Source: Lysinibacillus agricola (GTDB lineage: Bacteria; Bacillota; Bacilli; Bacillales_A; Planococcaceae). Taken from it: a stretch of DNA of 64,000 nt. Below are positions 53,483 through 61,597 of the stretch, piece by piece. The notes beneath the pieces are model-generated. The model saw only the letters and a list, made by a program, of their open reading frames with translations, did no database searches and had not been told where the DNA came from. The first letter of the stretch is position 1; the number at the start of each line of letters is the position of its first letter. The DNA lies in contig NZ_CP067341.1 of assembly GCF_016638705.1 (NCBI RefSeq), positions 995,501 to 1,059,500 on the forward strand. Reading direction: 5' to 3'. The translations under genes and the position numbers were made by a program.

Positions 53483-55489
53483 ATGAAAAAATATAAAGAG
53501 AGTGTAGCGCAATTTGCAGACTATCATCAAGTCATACAACTTAATCCATTTGATGCAGTCGTATGTTTGAGAAAAGTTAAAACAAAAGCGTTTGAAATCG
53601 TTAACTTTAACGATAAGCTACCGTCATTTATTGAGCTACAGGATGTGAAAGCCACCAATGCAGAACATTTTTTTACGGAGCATTGCTGGCTGCAATTATC
53701 GAATATATTACAACAAGAATTGAATATGGACCAAAGGCTAAAAATACGTACTGAACACAAAGTAAAAACATTTTTTGTTCATGTACAGCATTTAGAAAAA
53801 TCAGTTGTAGCAGTTATTCTACGTGAGAAACAAAATGAAGAGGAACCCTATTTGCAATTTGTGGAACAGCACGTAAGTCCGGTATTAACAACTGATTTAC
53901 AAGGTCGCATTATTCATCAAAACGTTATTGCCACTTCTCTATTGTCAAACGAGCATCACAGCTTGATAGGACAAAATATTTTTTCATTATTAGAGAGTAA
54001 GTATATCAACGAATTTAAATTACTATTTGCAAAAACTGTTGAGGGCTCAGCATTTGGTATGCCAAAATGCTTATTTAAGCGCCAATTGCTAAGTAAAGAA
54101 CCATTTTATTTAAGAACGCATCCAACGTATTTTAATGGTGAAATTATTGGTGTACATCTATTTGTGAAAGATGCTACTTCATTTATGAATGATCATGAGG
54201 CCTTTTATTACCTAGCATTAATGGATGAATTAACGGGTGTTTGGAATCGCAAAGCTTTTAAGGAGCATTGGTTACATCATTTAAATGATAAAAAGCATGG
54301 AAAAAAGCAAGCAGCTCTTATTTTAGTGGATATTGATCGCTTTAAAAAGTTTAATGAATCCCTTGGTGAAAGTAAGGGTGATGAACTTATGCGGATGTTT
54401 AGTCATAGACTTCGTGAGCTCTGTTACTCCAAATGCTCGCTTTATCGTTATAATAGCGATGAATTTATTTTTGTTCTAAAAGATGCAACCATCAACAAAA
54501 TTGAACATACGGCTAACGCTATTTTAGACGCACTAAAACAGCCATTCATGATAGATGAGCAGGAATATTTTATAAGCGTGTCGATCGGTATCTCACTTAG
54601 TCCTGCAGATGGCAAGGACTTAGAAACACTTGTACGTAAAGCAGATAAAGCATTATTCTCTGTAAAAGAGCATGGGCGATCACACTACCGTTACTATCGT
54701 GAAGATATGACAACTATTTTTCCAAATGAGGCATTAATGGAAGCGCATTTACGTCGTGCCATCGAATTTAATGAGCTAAGTATTCATTTACAGCCACAAA
54801 TGGATTTAACAAATAACAGCATAAATAGCTTCGAGGCATTATTACGATGGAATAATCGCAAATTTGGTTTTGTGTCACCTGCACAGTTTATACCCATTGC
54901 AGAGGCATCAGGCTTAATAATTGAAATTGGTGATTGGATTATTGACGAGGTATGTCGCTATCAAAAAGAGTGGCAAATGAAAGGCTATCGACCAGTTCGA
55001 ATTGCCGTTAATATATCACCAAAACAATTTAGAAAAGAAAACTTCGCTCGGAAAATTAAAGCTGCCTTGAAAAAGTATAATGTGCCACCTGAATTATTAG
55101 AGGTTGAAATTACCGAAAGCTCCATGACCAACGTCCATGAAACATTTTCAATATTAACTGAATTGAAGCAGCTAGGTGTTTATGTTTCGGTTGATGATTT
55201 TGGAACTGGCTATTCATCTTTAAGCTATTTAAAACGTTATCCGATAGATATCATAAAAATAGATCAATCATTTATTGCGGATATTACAAAAGATGATAAA
55301 AATGAGGCCATCATCAAAGCCATTATCTCAATGTCCCATAATTTAGGGTTAGAGGTCGTTGCTGAAGGAATCGAGGAGCCGTCACAGGTCGATTTTCTAA
55401 AACGCCATCGATGTCAAAAAGGGCAAGGCTATTTATATAACAAGCCATTACCTGTAGAAACCGTTGTTGAGAAATATTTTGTTAGTTAA
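53483..55489 (+). CDS. PAS-GGDEF-EAL cyclic-di-GMP protein with degenerate GGDEF
   Basis: 668 aa, soluble. N-terminal sensor region, a PAS domain (about 130-235), GGDEF-like domain (about 245-405) and EAL domain (about 415-665). The GGDEF signature is replaced by NSDEF (YRYNSDEFIF), so diguanylate cyclase activity is doubtful. The EAL domain keeps FEALLRW, EITESSM and DDFGTGYSSLSYL, so c-di-GMP phosphodiesterase activity is likely. ATG 53483 lies 7 nt after GAGGG; the frame opens at GTG 53471. It ends the ppx-ppk operon, hinting at a link between polyphosphate and c-di-GMP control. Confidence 0.9.
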   Translation: MKKYKESVAQFADYHQVIQLNPFDAVVCLRKVKTKAFEIVNFNDKLPSFIELQDVKATNAEHFFTEHCWLQLSNILQQELNMDQRLKIRTEHKVKTFFVHVQHLEKSVVAVILREKQNEEEPYLQFVEQHVSPVLTTDLQGRIIHQNVIATSLLSNEHHSLIGQNIFSLLESKYINEFKLLFAKTVEGSAFGMPKCLFKRQLLSKEPFYLRTHPTYFNGEIIGVHLFVKDATSFMNDHEAFYYLALMDELTGVWNRKAFKEHWLHHLNDKKHGKKQAALILVDIDRFKKFNESLGESKGDELMRMFSHRLRELCYSKCSLYRYNSDEFIFVLKDATINKIEHTANAILDALKQPFMIDEQEYFISVSIGISLSPADGKDLETLVRKADKALFSVKEHGRSHYRYYREDMTTIFPNEALMEAHLRRAIEFNELSIHLQPQMDLTNNSINSFEALLRWNNRKFGFVSPAQFIPIAEASGLIIEIGDWIIDEVCRYQKEWQMKGYRPVRIAVNISPKQFRKENFARKIKAALKKYNVPPELLEVEITESSMTNVHETFSILTELKQLGVYVSVDDFGTGYSSLSYLKRYPIDIIKIDQSFIADITKDDKNEAIIKAIISMSHNLGLEVVAEGIEEPSQVDFLKRHRCQKGQGYLYNKPLPVETVVEKYFVS

Positions 55490-55504
55490 TGAAAACTGAT
55501 CAAG

Positions 55505-55543
55505 TAGCACTTCATTCCGGATTGGATGAAGTGCTATTTTTTT
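55505..55543 (+). terminator. Terminator of the ppx-ppk operon
   Basis: TAGCACTTCAT pairs with ATGAAGTGCTA, followed by a T-run. Confidence 0.88.
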
Positions 55544-55619
55544 GTAGAGTTTGAGCAAAGTGATTTACTTGAGCGAATGAAGGCGCAATTCGAGTGGGAA
55601 AGAAACTCAGCCAAGCGAA

Positions 55620-55838
55620 AAGTAGAAGAACCCAAGTGCAACCTGATCGGAAAAGGATTCGGCCGGAGCGAACATCAGTGCAACCTGATCGAATAAGGGC
55701 AATACCCGATCATTTCACCTGGCCACCCGCTCAAATCAAGGCTTTACCTGATCATTACTTCCGGTTACCTGAGCGAAAGGAGATACAACCGGAGCAGAAT
55801 ATGACTTCACCCGAACGCAAGCAGTTTCCACCTATACA
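55620..55838. repeat. Degenerate 21-bp-periodic array 3
   Basis: Ten anchors at 55641, 55662, 55683, 55704, 55725, 55746, 55767, 55788, 55809 and 55830 are exactly 21 bp apart. Anchor consensus is about ACCYGAKCR (ACCTGATCG, GCCGGAGCG, ACCCGATCA, ACCTGAGCG); the other 12 bp of each unit are not conserved. The period equals that of arrays 1 and 2, whose units begin ACCCGCGG. The ORF across it (55594-55854) is judged non-coding. It fills the convergent gap before tetR. Confidence 0.75.
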
Positions 55839-55855
55839 CACCCTTCTACAATGAG

Positions 55856-56470
55856 CTATTTATTTTCTACTTTCAATCCATCTAACACGATAGATGTAAA
55901 TTGTGCCATCTCAGCAGCTAAATCGAAATTTTCATTATGAATTAACCAATCATAAACATTTGCACGCATACAGCGTTGAATAATTGCTTGAAATTGACTA
56001 ACCTCCAAATCTTGACGAAACTCTCCAAGTCGAATACCTTCTTCGATATAAGTGTTCATAATTTGGAAAATCATTCGTTGTGGATTTACTAAATAATGAT
56101 CTTGTTCCACTTGATTTGTCATCGCAGCAGTATAGACTGTTCTCAATAAATCTTTTCCAACAACATTTGTTAAGTACTTCATTTGTTCTTGATAGAGTAA
56201 TAAAATTTTTTCACTTGCCGGTAAAGTGCGATCAATATTTTTTTCCACAGTGCTATAAAAACTATCAAGCTCTTTAAATTTTTCTAAAATAACATCGTAC
56301 TTGGACGGGAAGTGGGTGTAAAACGTTCCCTTTGATACATTACATGCTTTAGTAATTTGCTCAACAGATACATGCTCAAATCCATGTTTATTAAATAGGT
56401 CTAATGATGTTTTTAGTAATTTTTCCCGTGTTTCTAATGCTTTTAATTGTCGACTAGTTAGTGAATTCAT
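55856..56470 (-). CDS. TetR-family transcriptional regulator
   Basis: 204 aa. The N-terminal HTH (TREKLLKTSLDLFNKHGFEHVSVEQITKACNVSKGTFYTHF, seen at residues 14-52) is textbook TetR; the C-terminal ligand-binding domain is of the TetR_C_33-like type, with unknown ligand. ATG 56470 follows TTTGGAGGAATTATCGA. It is divergent from the hydroxyacid catabolic operon, and a 25-bp palindrome lies at that operon's promoter, so it is the likely local repressor. Confidence 0.9.
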   Translation of the reverse strand: MNSLTSRQLKALETREKLLKTSLDLFNKHGFEHVSVEQITKACNVSKGTFYTHFPSKYDVILEKFKELDSFYSTVEKNIDRTLPASEKILLLYQEQMKYLTNVVGKDLLRTVYTAAMTNQVEQDHYLVNPQRMIFQIMNTYIEEGIRLGEFRQDLEVSQFQAIIQRCMRANVYDWLIHNENFDLAAEMAQFTSIVLDGLKVENK

Positions 56471-56495
56471 ATTTCGATAATTCCTCCAAATTTAA

Positions 56496-56790
56496 GGCTC
56501 ATCACCATAACGTGTGGTTGATTTCCGTTCCGACTGGGCGCTTACCTGGGGGCGTCGGGGCAACAAATGTTTTTTGTGCGAAAGCGTAGTGCAACGTAGC
56601 GGCAGGATGTTGGTCACGAAGGCGTTATCACAGAACGTGATGCTTTTAGCCTTCGTTCTCCTACTCGCTTCGCTCCAGGGTCTCATTCTGTGACGCTAAT
56701 CCCCAAGGAGTCGCTCAACCTCCACTCCAATCAGCTTATATACATAGGTGCGTCTTAACAAATGTCATCCATAACTTATGGTGATGAGCC
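56496..56790 (-). repeat. Family A dispersed repeat, copy 7 (reverse, long)
   Basis: ggctcatcaccataacgtgtggttgatttccg.. with the same inner GC-rich segment as 3560-3715 (gcgaaagcgtagtgc, gttggtcacgaaggcgttatcaca, ttttagccttcgtt), ending ..cttaacaaatgtcatcc..ggtgatgagcc. It is inserted between the divergent tetR gene and its target promoter. Confidence 0.78.
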
Positions 56791-56851
56791 AAATTTAAGT
56801 ATTTCAAGATATTTTTTTACAAGATTATTCTGAAAATATAAAATATTTTAA

Positions 56852-56881
56852 TTGACGAGATGGATTTATTTTGATTATGAT
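56852..56881 (+). promoter_or_regulatory. Promoter of the hydroxyacid catabolic operon
   Basis: TTGACG at 56852-56857, 18-bp spacer, TATGAT at 56876-56881. The predicted start falls in the palindrome at 56887-56911. Confidence 0.65.
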
Positions 56882-56886
56882 TTAAG

Positions 56887-56911
56887 TGACCGGAGTCAAT
56901 GACTGTGGTCA
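56887..56911. promoter_or_regulatory. 25-bp palindrome, putative TetR operator
   Basis: Left arm TGACC-gg-AGTCA, central A, right arm TGACT-gt-GGTCA: perfect except for one inner base-pair position of the two-base gap. Position at +1 of the operon and the divergent TetR gene suggest repressor binding. Confidence 0.65.
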
Positions 56912-56997
56912 GCTAATAAATCTTGTTATTAATGTTACGATAAAAGAGTAGAGTTGGCTAGTGTTCATCGGATTTTCAAGGAACGGGGGAGGTCAAA

Positions 56998-57891
56998 ATG
57001 ACGGAGAAATTAGGTTTTATCGGCTTAGGCAATATGGGGTTACCAATGTCGATTAATTTATTAAAGGCAGGCTATAAGGTTTATGGCTTTGACACGAATT
57101 CACAAGCAATGGAACAATTTAAAGCAGAAGGTGGAGTTGGACTTGCAACAGCAAGGGAAGTTGCTGAGCAAAGTGATATCATCATGACGAGCTTGCCGAC
57201 ACCACAAATAGTGGGACAAGTGTATAGTTCTGAGCAGGGTATAATGCACCATGCTAAAAAAGGAAGTTTATTAATAGACTTTAGTACGGTAAATCCCGAA
57301 TTAAATGATTCCTTACATATAGAAGCACAATCATTGGGATTACGTTATCTTGGGGCACCTGTTAGTGGGGGCGTTATAGGGGCTATTCATGCAACACTTA
57401 CAATCATGGTCGGTGGTGAAAAAGAAGATTATCAAAGTGGGTCTGGAATATTCCGAATAGTCGGAAAAAACGTCTATCATCTCGGTACATCTCCAAGTGT
57501 AGGTACACGTATTAAATTACTTAATAATTTAATGATTGGATTCTATACAGAGGCAGTCGCTGAAACAATTGTACTAGGTGAGAAAATGGGTATCCATGCA
57601 GATACGCTGTATGACGTATTAAGCAATAGCTATGGTCAAAGCCGTATTTATGAACGTAATTACGTAGAGTATATGAAAAACGAAAACTATCAGCCAGGTT
57701 TTTCTACAAATCTATTATTAAAAGATTTGAAGCTAGCGAAAAATATGGCAGAAGAAGCAGGGGTTCCACTTCGAATCGGGGAAAAATTAGTGGATCTATA
57801 TAGTGATATTTCTCAGCAGGGCTATGGAGAAAATGATATGTCTGCCGCTTATTTAAGTTTAAAAGAAAAATGTAAAATTGAACAATTTTAA
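56998..57891 (+). CDS. 3-hydroxyisobutyrate dehydrogenase-family oxidoreductase
   Basis: 297-aa NAD(P)-dependent beta-hydroxyacid dehydrogenase. Motifs: LGFIGLGNMGLPMSINL, DFSTVNP, APVSGGVIGAIHATLTIM, and a catalytic Lys in RIKLLNNLMIG. The adjacent acylating semialdehyde dehydrogenase gene would use the semialdehyde made here (methylmalonate or malonate semialdehyde), as in valine or beta-alanine breakdown. ATG preceded by GGGGGAGGTCAAA. First gene of a five-gene operon. Confidence 0.9.
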   Translation: MTEKLGFIGLGNMGLPMSINLLKAGYKVYGFDTNSQAMEQFKAEGGVGLATAREVAEQSDIIMTSLPTPQIVGQVYSSEQGIMHHAKKGSLLIDFSTVNPELNDSLHIEAQSLGLRYLGAPVSGGVIGAIHATLTIMVGGEKEDYQSGSGIFRIVGKNVYHLGTSPSVGTRIKLLNNLMIGFYTEAVAETIVLGEKMGIHADTLYDVLSNSYGQSRIYERNYVEYMKNENYQPGFSTNLLLKDLKLAKNMAEEAGVPLRIGEKLVDLYSDISQQGYGENDMSAAYLSLKEKCKIEQF

Positions 57892-57906
57892 AGGAGGACT
57901 AGAATT

Positions 57907-59427
57907 ATGACAACAGCACAAGAGGTTAAAACTTTAACGCATTTTATTGGTGGGGAATTAGTAGAAGGGAAAAGTGGACGCTTCGGTTCAGTATTTAACC
58001 CAACGACTGGTGAGGTTATTGCCAAGGTTCCACTTGCAACTGTAGAAGAAACTCGAGAGGCTATCGATAAGGCACAGGCGGCATTTCCAAAATGGCGTGA
58101 TATGTCAGTAGCTAAACGTGCAGAGATTGTATTAAAGTTCCGTAACCTCATTACTGAAAATATGGAGGAGCTTTTACAAATTATTTGTATAGAAAGTGGT
58201 AAAACGATTGAGGATGCAAAAGGTGAGATTACACGTGGTTTGGAGTCTGTGGACTTAGCAATCGGTGCACCCCATTTAATGAAAGGTGAGTACTCGGTCA
58301 ATGTCGGGGGTCAAATTAATGCCTACTCAGCAAAATATCCATTAGGTGTTGTAGCGGCCATTTCGCCATTTAACTTCCCGATTATGGTGCCGTTAGCACA
58401 AACAAGTATGGCTATTGCTGTCGGTAATGCAGTTATTTTAAAAGCATCCGAACGAGTTCCTATGACAGCATTATATATTAGTGAGCTTTGGAAAAAGGCT
58501 GGATTACCAGATGGAGTTTGGACAGTAGTGAATGGTGATAAAGATGCTGTCAATGAACTTTTAGAAAACCAAATTGTGCAAGCGATTTCATTTGTAGGAT
58601 CAACGCCAGTTGCTAAATACATTTACGAGACAGGTTCAAAATATGGTAAACGTGTTACAGCACTTGGTGGAGGAAAAAATAATATGGTTGTCATGCCGGA
58701 CGCAGATCTTGAACAGGTTGCCAGTGCATTTATCGGTGCAGCATATGGAGCGGCCTCTCAACGTTGTATGGCCATTTCTACGATTATGCCTGTTGGAAAG
58801 GATACAGCAGATCGTCTTGTTGAAATCTTAAAGGAGAAAATCACTAACTTGAAGGTTGGTTCATATACAAATCCAGAGACAGACTTTGGCCCTGTCATTT
58901 CACAGCAATCGAAGGAAGCGATTATTGCTGCTATCGATCGAGGTGAATCTGAAGGTGCAACAGTTATTTGTGATGGTCGAAATCTTGATATTGTGAAAGA
59001 GTCAAAAGGATTCTTTGTAGGGCCGACATTGCTAGATAACGTAAAACCAGGCATGGAAATTTATGAACAAGAAATATTCGGTCCAGCTCGTAATGTTGTT
59101 CGTGTTGATTCATTGGATGAAGCAATCCAACTTATTAATAAGCATGAGCTTGGAAATGGTGTCACAATCTTTACGAATGATGGCCTAGCAGCACGTAAAT
59201 TCACAACAGAAATAGATGTTGGCATGGTAGGTGTCAATGTGCCGATTCCAATTCCGGTTGGTTACCATAACTTTGCTGGATTTAAAGGTTCTCGATTTGG
59301 AGAAGGGCATATGTTTGGTCCAGATCAGGCACGCTTCTTCACAAAAACAAAAACAATATCAGAGCGTTGGATGACAGGTCAAGCATCGACAGCATCTACG
59401 TTTGCATTCCCAAGTAATAACGACTAA
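57907..59427 (+). CDS. mmsA: CoA-acylating methylmalonate/malonate-semialdehyde dehydrogenase
   Basis: 506-aa member of the aldehyde dehydrogenase superfamily that oxidises (methyl)malonate semialdehyde with CoA and NAD to propionyl- or acetyl-CoA and CO2. The catalytic Cys is in SQRCMAISTIMP, a hallmark of MMSDH, and the N-terminal FIGGELVEGKSG and C-terminal RWMTGQ regions match. The ATG follows AAAGGAGGACTAGAATT, 15 bp behind the dehydrogenase gene. Same family as IolA; context favours hydroxyacid rather than inositol metabolism. Confidence 0.92.
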   Translation: MTTAQEVKTLTHFIGGELVEGKSGRFGSVFNPTTGEVIAKVPLATVEETREAIDKAQAAFPKWRDMSVAKRAEIVLKFRNLITENMEELLQIICIESGKTIEDAKGEITRGLESVDLAIGAPHLMKGEYSVNVGGQINAYSAKYPLGVVAAISPFNFPIMVPLAQTSMAIAVGNAVILKASERVPMTALYISELWKKAGLPDGVWTVVNGDKDAVNELLENQIVQAISFVGSTPVAKYIYETGSKYGKRVTALGGGKNNMVVMPDADLEQVASAFIGAAYGAASQRCMAISTIMPVGKDTADRLVEILKEKITNLKVGSYTNPETDFGPVISQQSKEAIIAAIDRGESEGATVICDGRNLDIVKESKGFFVGPTLLDNVKPGMEIYEQEIFGPARNVVRVDSLDEAIQLINKHELGNGVTIFTNDGLAARKFTTEIDVGMVGVNVPIPIPVGYHNFAGFKGSRFGEGHMFGPDQARFFTKTKTISERWMTGQASTASTFAFPSNND

Positions 59428-59435
59428 TACAAATG

Positions 59436-59466
59436 AAGAGCTGTATTCTTTTGCAGCTCTTTTTTT
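59436..59466 (+). terminator. Intra-operon terminator-like hairpin
   Basis: AAGAGCTG pairs with CAGCTCTT, then a T-run. It lies between mmsA and the permease gene, so it may reduce downstream expression. Confidence 0.75.
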
Positions 59467-59491
59467 CTAAAAGCATAAGAGGAGGATGGGG

Positions 59492-60808
59492 ATGTTAGAA
59501 TACATTGGGCTTTTTGGCAGTTTAGCTTTACTTGTGTATTTAACAATGAAGGGCGTAAATTTACTAATTTCAGCACCATTGACTGCATTGATAGCGGCCG
59601 TAACGAATGGTCTAGCATTTTTTCCACAAACAGCTGATGAGAATCAAGCTAACTTCTTAACAAGTTATATGGATGGGTTCACTGGATTCGTAGGTTCATG
59701 GTATTTAATGTTCATGGCAGGAGCCATTTTTGGAAAGGTAATGGAAGATACGGGAGCAGCTGATAGTGTTTCTAAATGGATTGTAGAAAAAATTGGAGTG
59801 AAATATGCAGCCTTTGCAGTAGTAGCTGCAGCAGCAGTACTAACGTATGGTGGTGTCTCAGTGTTTATCGTAGCCTTTTCTGTCTATCCAATGGCTATCA
59901 GTTTATTCAAGCAAGCTAATTTTCCTCGTCGCTTTATTCCTGCTGCACTTGGTTTAGGTTCTGTAACCTTTACGATGACCTCGGCAGGTTCACCGGAAAT
60001 TCAAAACTGGATTCCTATTCCATACCTTGGTACAACGCCATATGCTGGATGGGCAGTAAGTATAATTGTTGCAATTTTTATGGCTACTGGTGGATCACTA
60101 TGGCTAAATTGGATGATCAAACGTGCAGTAAAAAATGGAGAGATATTTATAGAACGATCTACTGATCCAGTTGTTGATGAATCTCGTAAGCTTCCAAGTC
60201 CAATTTTAAGTATTGTACCACTAGTAGTAGTTTTAGGCATTTCCTTTGTGTTTCACGAATCACTAGGAACTTCAGCCTTAATTGTAGCATTAACGAGCGG
60301 ATGTATTATGGCTTATCTAGTGAGCTATAAATATTCAAAGTCTGTCGGTGCGACACTAGCAGCTGGTGCTATGGGGGCCGTTGTAGCAATCGCTAATACG
60401 GCAGCTGTAGTTGGTTTCGGAGGTGTGGTGAAAGCTACACCATCATTTTTGGCAACTGTTGACGTCATGACTAATATTCCTGGAAGTCCATTAATTGGCG
60501 GTGCGTTAGCCATCGCTGTAATAGCAGGTTTAACAGGCTCGGCTTCGGGTGGTCAAACAATTGCATTGCCTTTACTTGCTCCACACTATATTGACATGGG
60601 AGTTGATACGGAGGCATTGCACCGTACAATTGCTATTGCATCAGGTTCTCTCGATTCATTGCCACATGGTGGTTATGTAGTAACAACTATCAATTCGGTA
60701 TGCAATGAAAAGCATAAAGATGCTTATATGCCATTTGGTGCTTTAACTGTCATTATACCTATCATAGGTACGTTAATCGCTATCATATTATTCTCACTAG
60801 GAATGTAG
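59492..60808 (+). CDS. GntP-family permease, probable 3-hydroxybutyrate transporter
   Basis: 438 aa with about 12 membrane segments. GntP-family features: GGVSVFIVAFSVYPMAI and SAGSPEIQNWIPIPYLG. ATG 59492 is favoured because GGAGG directly precedes the other ATG (59486) with no gap. The next gene is a 3-hydroxybutyrate dehydrogenase, and GntP-type permeases import hydroxybutyrate in other bacteria, so that substrate is inferred; gluconate-like acids are an alternative. Confidence 0.88.
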   Translation: MLEYIGLFGSLALLVYLTMKGVNLLISAPLTALIAAVTNGLAFFPQTADENQANFLTSYMDGFTGFVGSWYLMFMAGAIFGKVMEDTGAADSVSKWIVEKIGVKYAAFAVVAAAAVLTYGGVSVFIVAFSVYPMAISLFKQANFPRRFIPAALGLGSVTFTMTSAGSPEIQNWIPIPYLGTTPYAGWAVSIIVAIFMATGGSLWLNWMIKRAVKNGEIFIERSTDPVVDESRKLPSPILSIVPLVVVLGISFVFHESLGTSALIVALTSGCIMAYLVSYKYSKSVGATLAAGAMGAVVAIANTAAVVGFGGVVKATPSFLATVDVMTNIPGSPLIGGALAIAVIAGLTGSASGGQTIALPLLAPHYIDMGVDTEALHRTIAIASGSLDSLPHGGYVVTTINSVCNEKHKDAYMPFGALTVIIPIIGTLIAIILFSLGM

Positions 60809-60819
60809 GAGGGTATTGC

Positions 60820-61581
60820 GTGAAAGGAAAAATAGTTTTTATTACTGGAGCAGCCCGTGGTATCGGGTTATCCATGGCACTAGCGTTTGCTGAGCAGGGA
60901 GCGAATGTCGTGATAACAGATATTAATGAACAGCTTTTGGCGGAGGCAATTCAACACAATCCGCAATTAACTGCATACACCTGTGATGTTACGAATGAAC
61001 AGGCAATATGTGATGCGATTGACTTTACAGTTAAAAAGTATAAGACAATAGATATTTTAATTAACAACGCAGGATTTCAGCATGTCTCTCTTATCGAGGA
61101 TTTCGCGACAGAAATCTTTGAATCCATGCAAAAAGTGATGCTTGTTGCACCTTTTATAGCAATGAAATACGCGTTACCTCATATGAAGAAAAATAAATTT
61201 GGACGCATTATTAATATGGCATCTATTAATGGCGTTATTGGGTTTGCAGGTAAAGCTGGATACAATGCAGCCAAACATGGACTTGTCGGTTTAACGAAAG
61301 TGGCGGCACTGGAGGTTGCAACTGAAGGGATAACCGTGAATGCCATTTGTCCAGGGTATGTCGATACAGAATTAGTACGTAATCAGTTTACGGATTTGGC
61401 AAAGACAAGGGGCATTCAAGTAGAGGAAGTGCTTGAGCAGGTGCTATATCCACTCGTTCCTCAAAAACGCTTACTAGATGTATCGGAAGTTACAGGACTT
61501 GCGCTTTATTTAGCTAGTGATATGGCAAAGGGTATAACAGGTCAAGCAATACTTTTGGATGGCGGTTATACAGCACAATAG
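60820..61581 (+). CDS. bdhA: 3-hydroxybutyrate dehydrogenase
   Basis: 253-aa short-chain dehydrogenase interconverting 3-hydroxybutyrate and acetoacetate with NAD. TGAARGIG (NAD site), NNAGFQHV, Ser in MASINGV, and YNAAKHG (Tyr/Lys). The segment NQFTDLAKTRGI..VLYPLVPQKRLLDVSEVTG is specific to the HBDH subfamily, as is DGGYTAQ at the C-terminus. GTG start, 11 bp after the permease stop, with TAGGAGGG as site. Confidence 0.92.
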   Translation: MKGKIVFITGAARGIGLSMALAFAEQGANVVITDINEQLLAEAIQHNPQLTAYTCDVTNEQAICDAIDFTVKKYKTIDILINNAGFQHVSLIEDFATEIFESMQKVMLVAPFIAMKYALPHMKKNKFGRIINMASINGVIGFAGKAGYNAAKHGLVGLTKVAALEVATEGITVNAICPGYVDTELVRNQFTDLAKTRGIQVEEVLEQVLYPLVPQKRLLDVSEVTGLALYLASDMAKGITGQAILLDGGYTAQ

Positions 61582-61597
61582 CTTAGGAGGATTAGAT

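Noticed and set aside
55594..55854. 86-codon ORF with PDR/PER repeats
   Set aside because: The frame follows a 21-bp-periodic array, its start lacks a clear ribosome-binding site, and it lies after the operon terminator; kept as a repeat feature.
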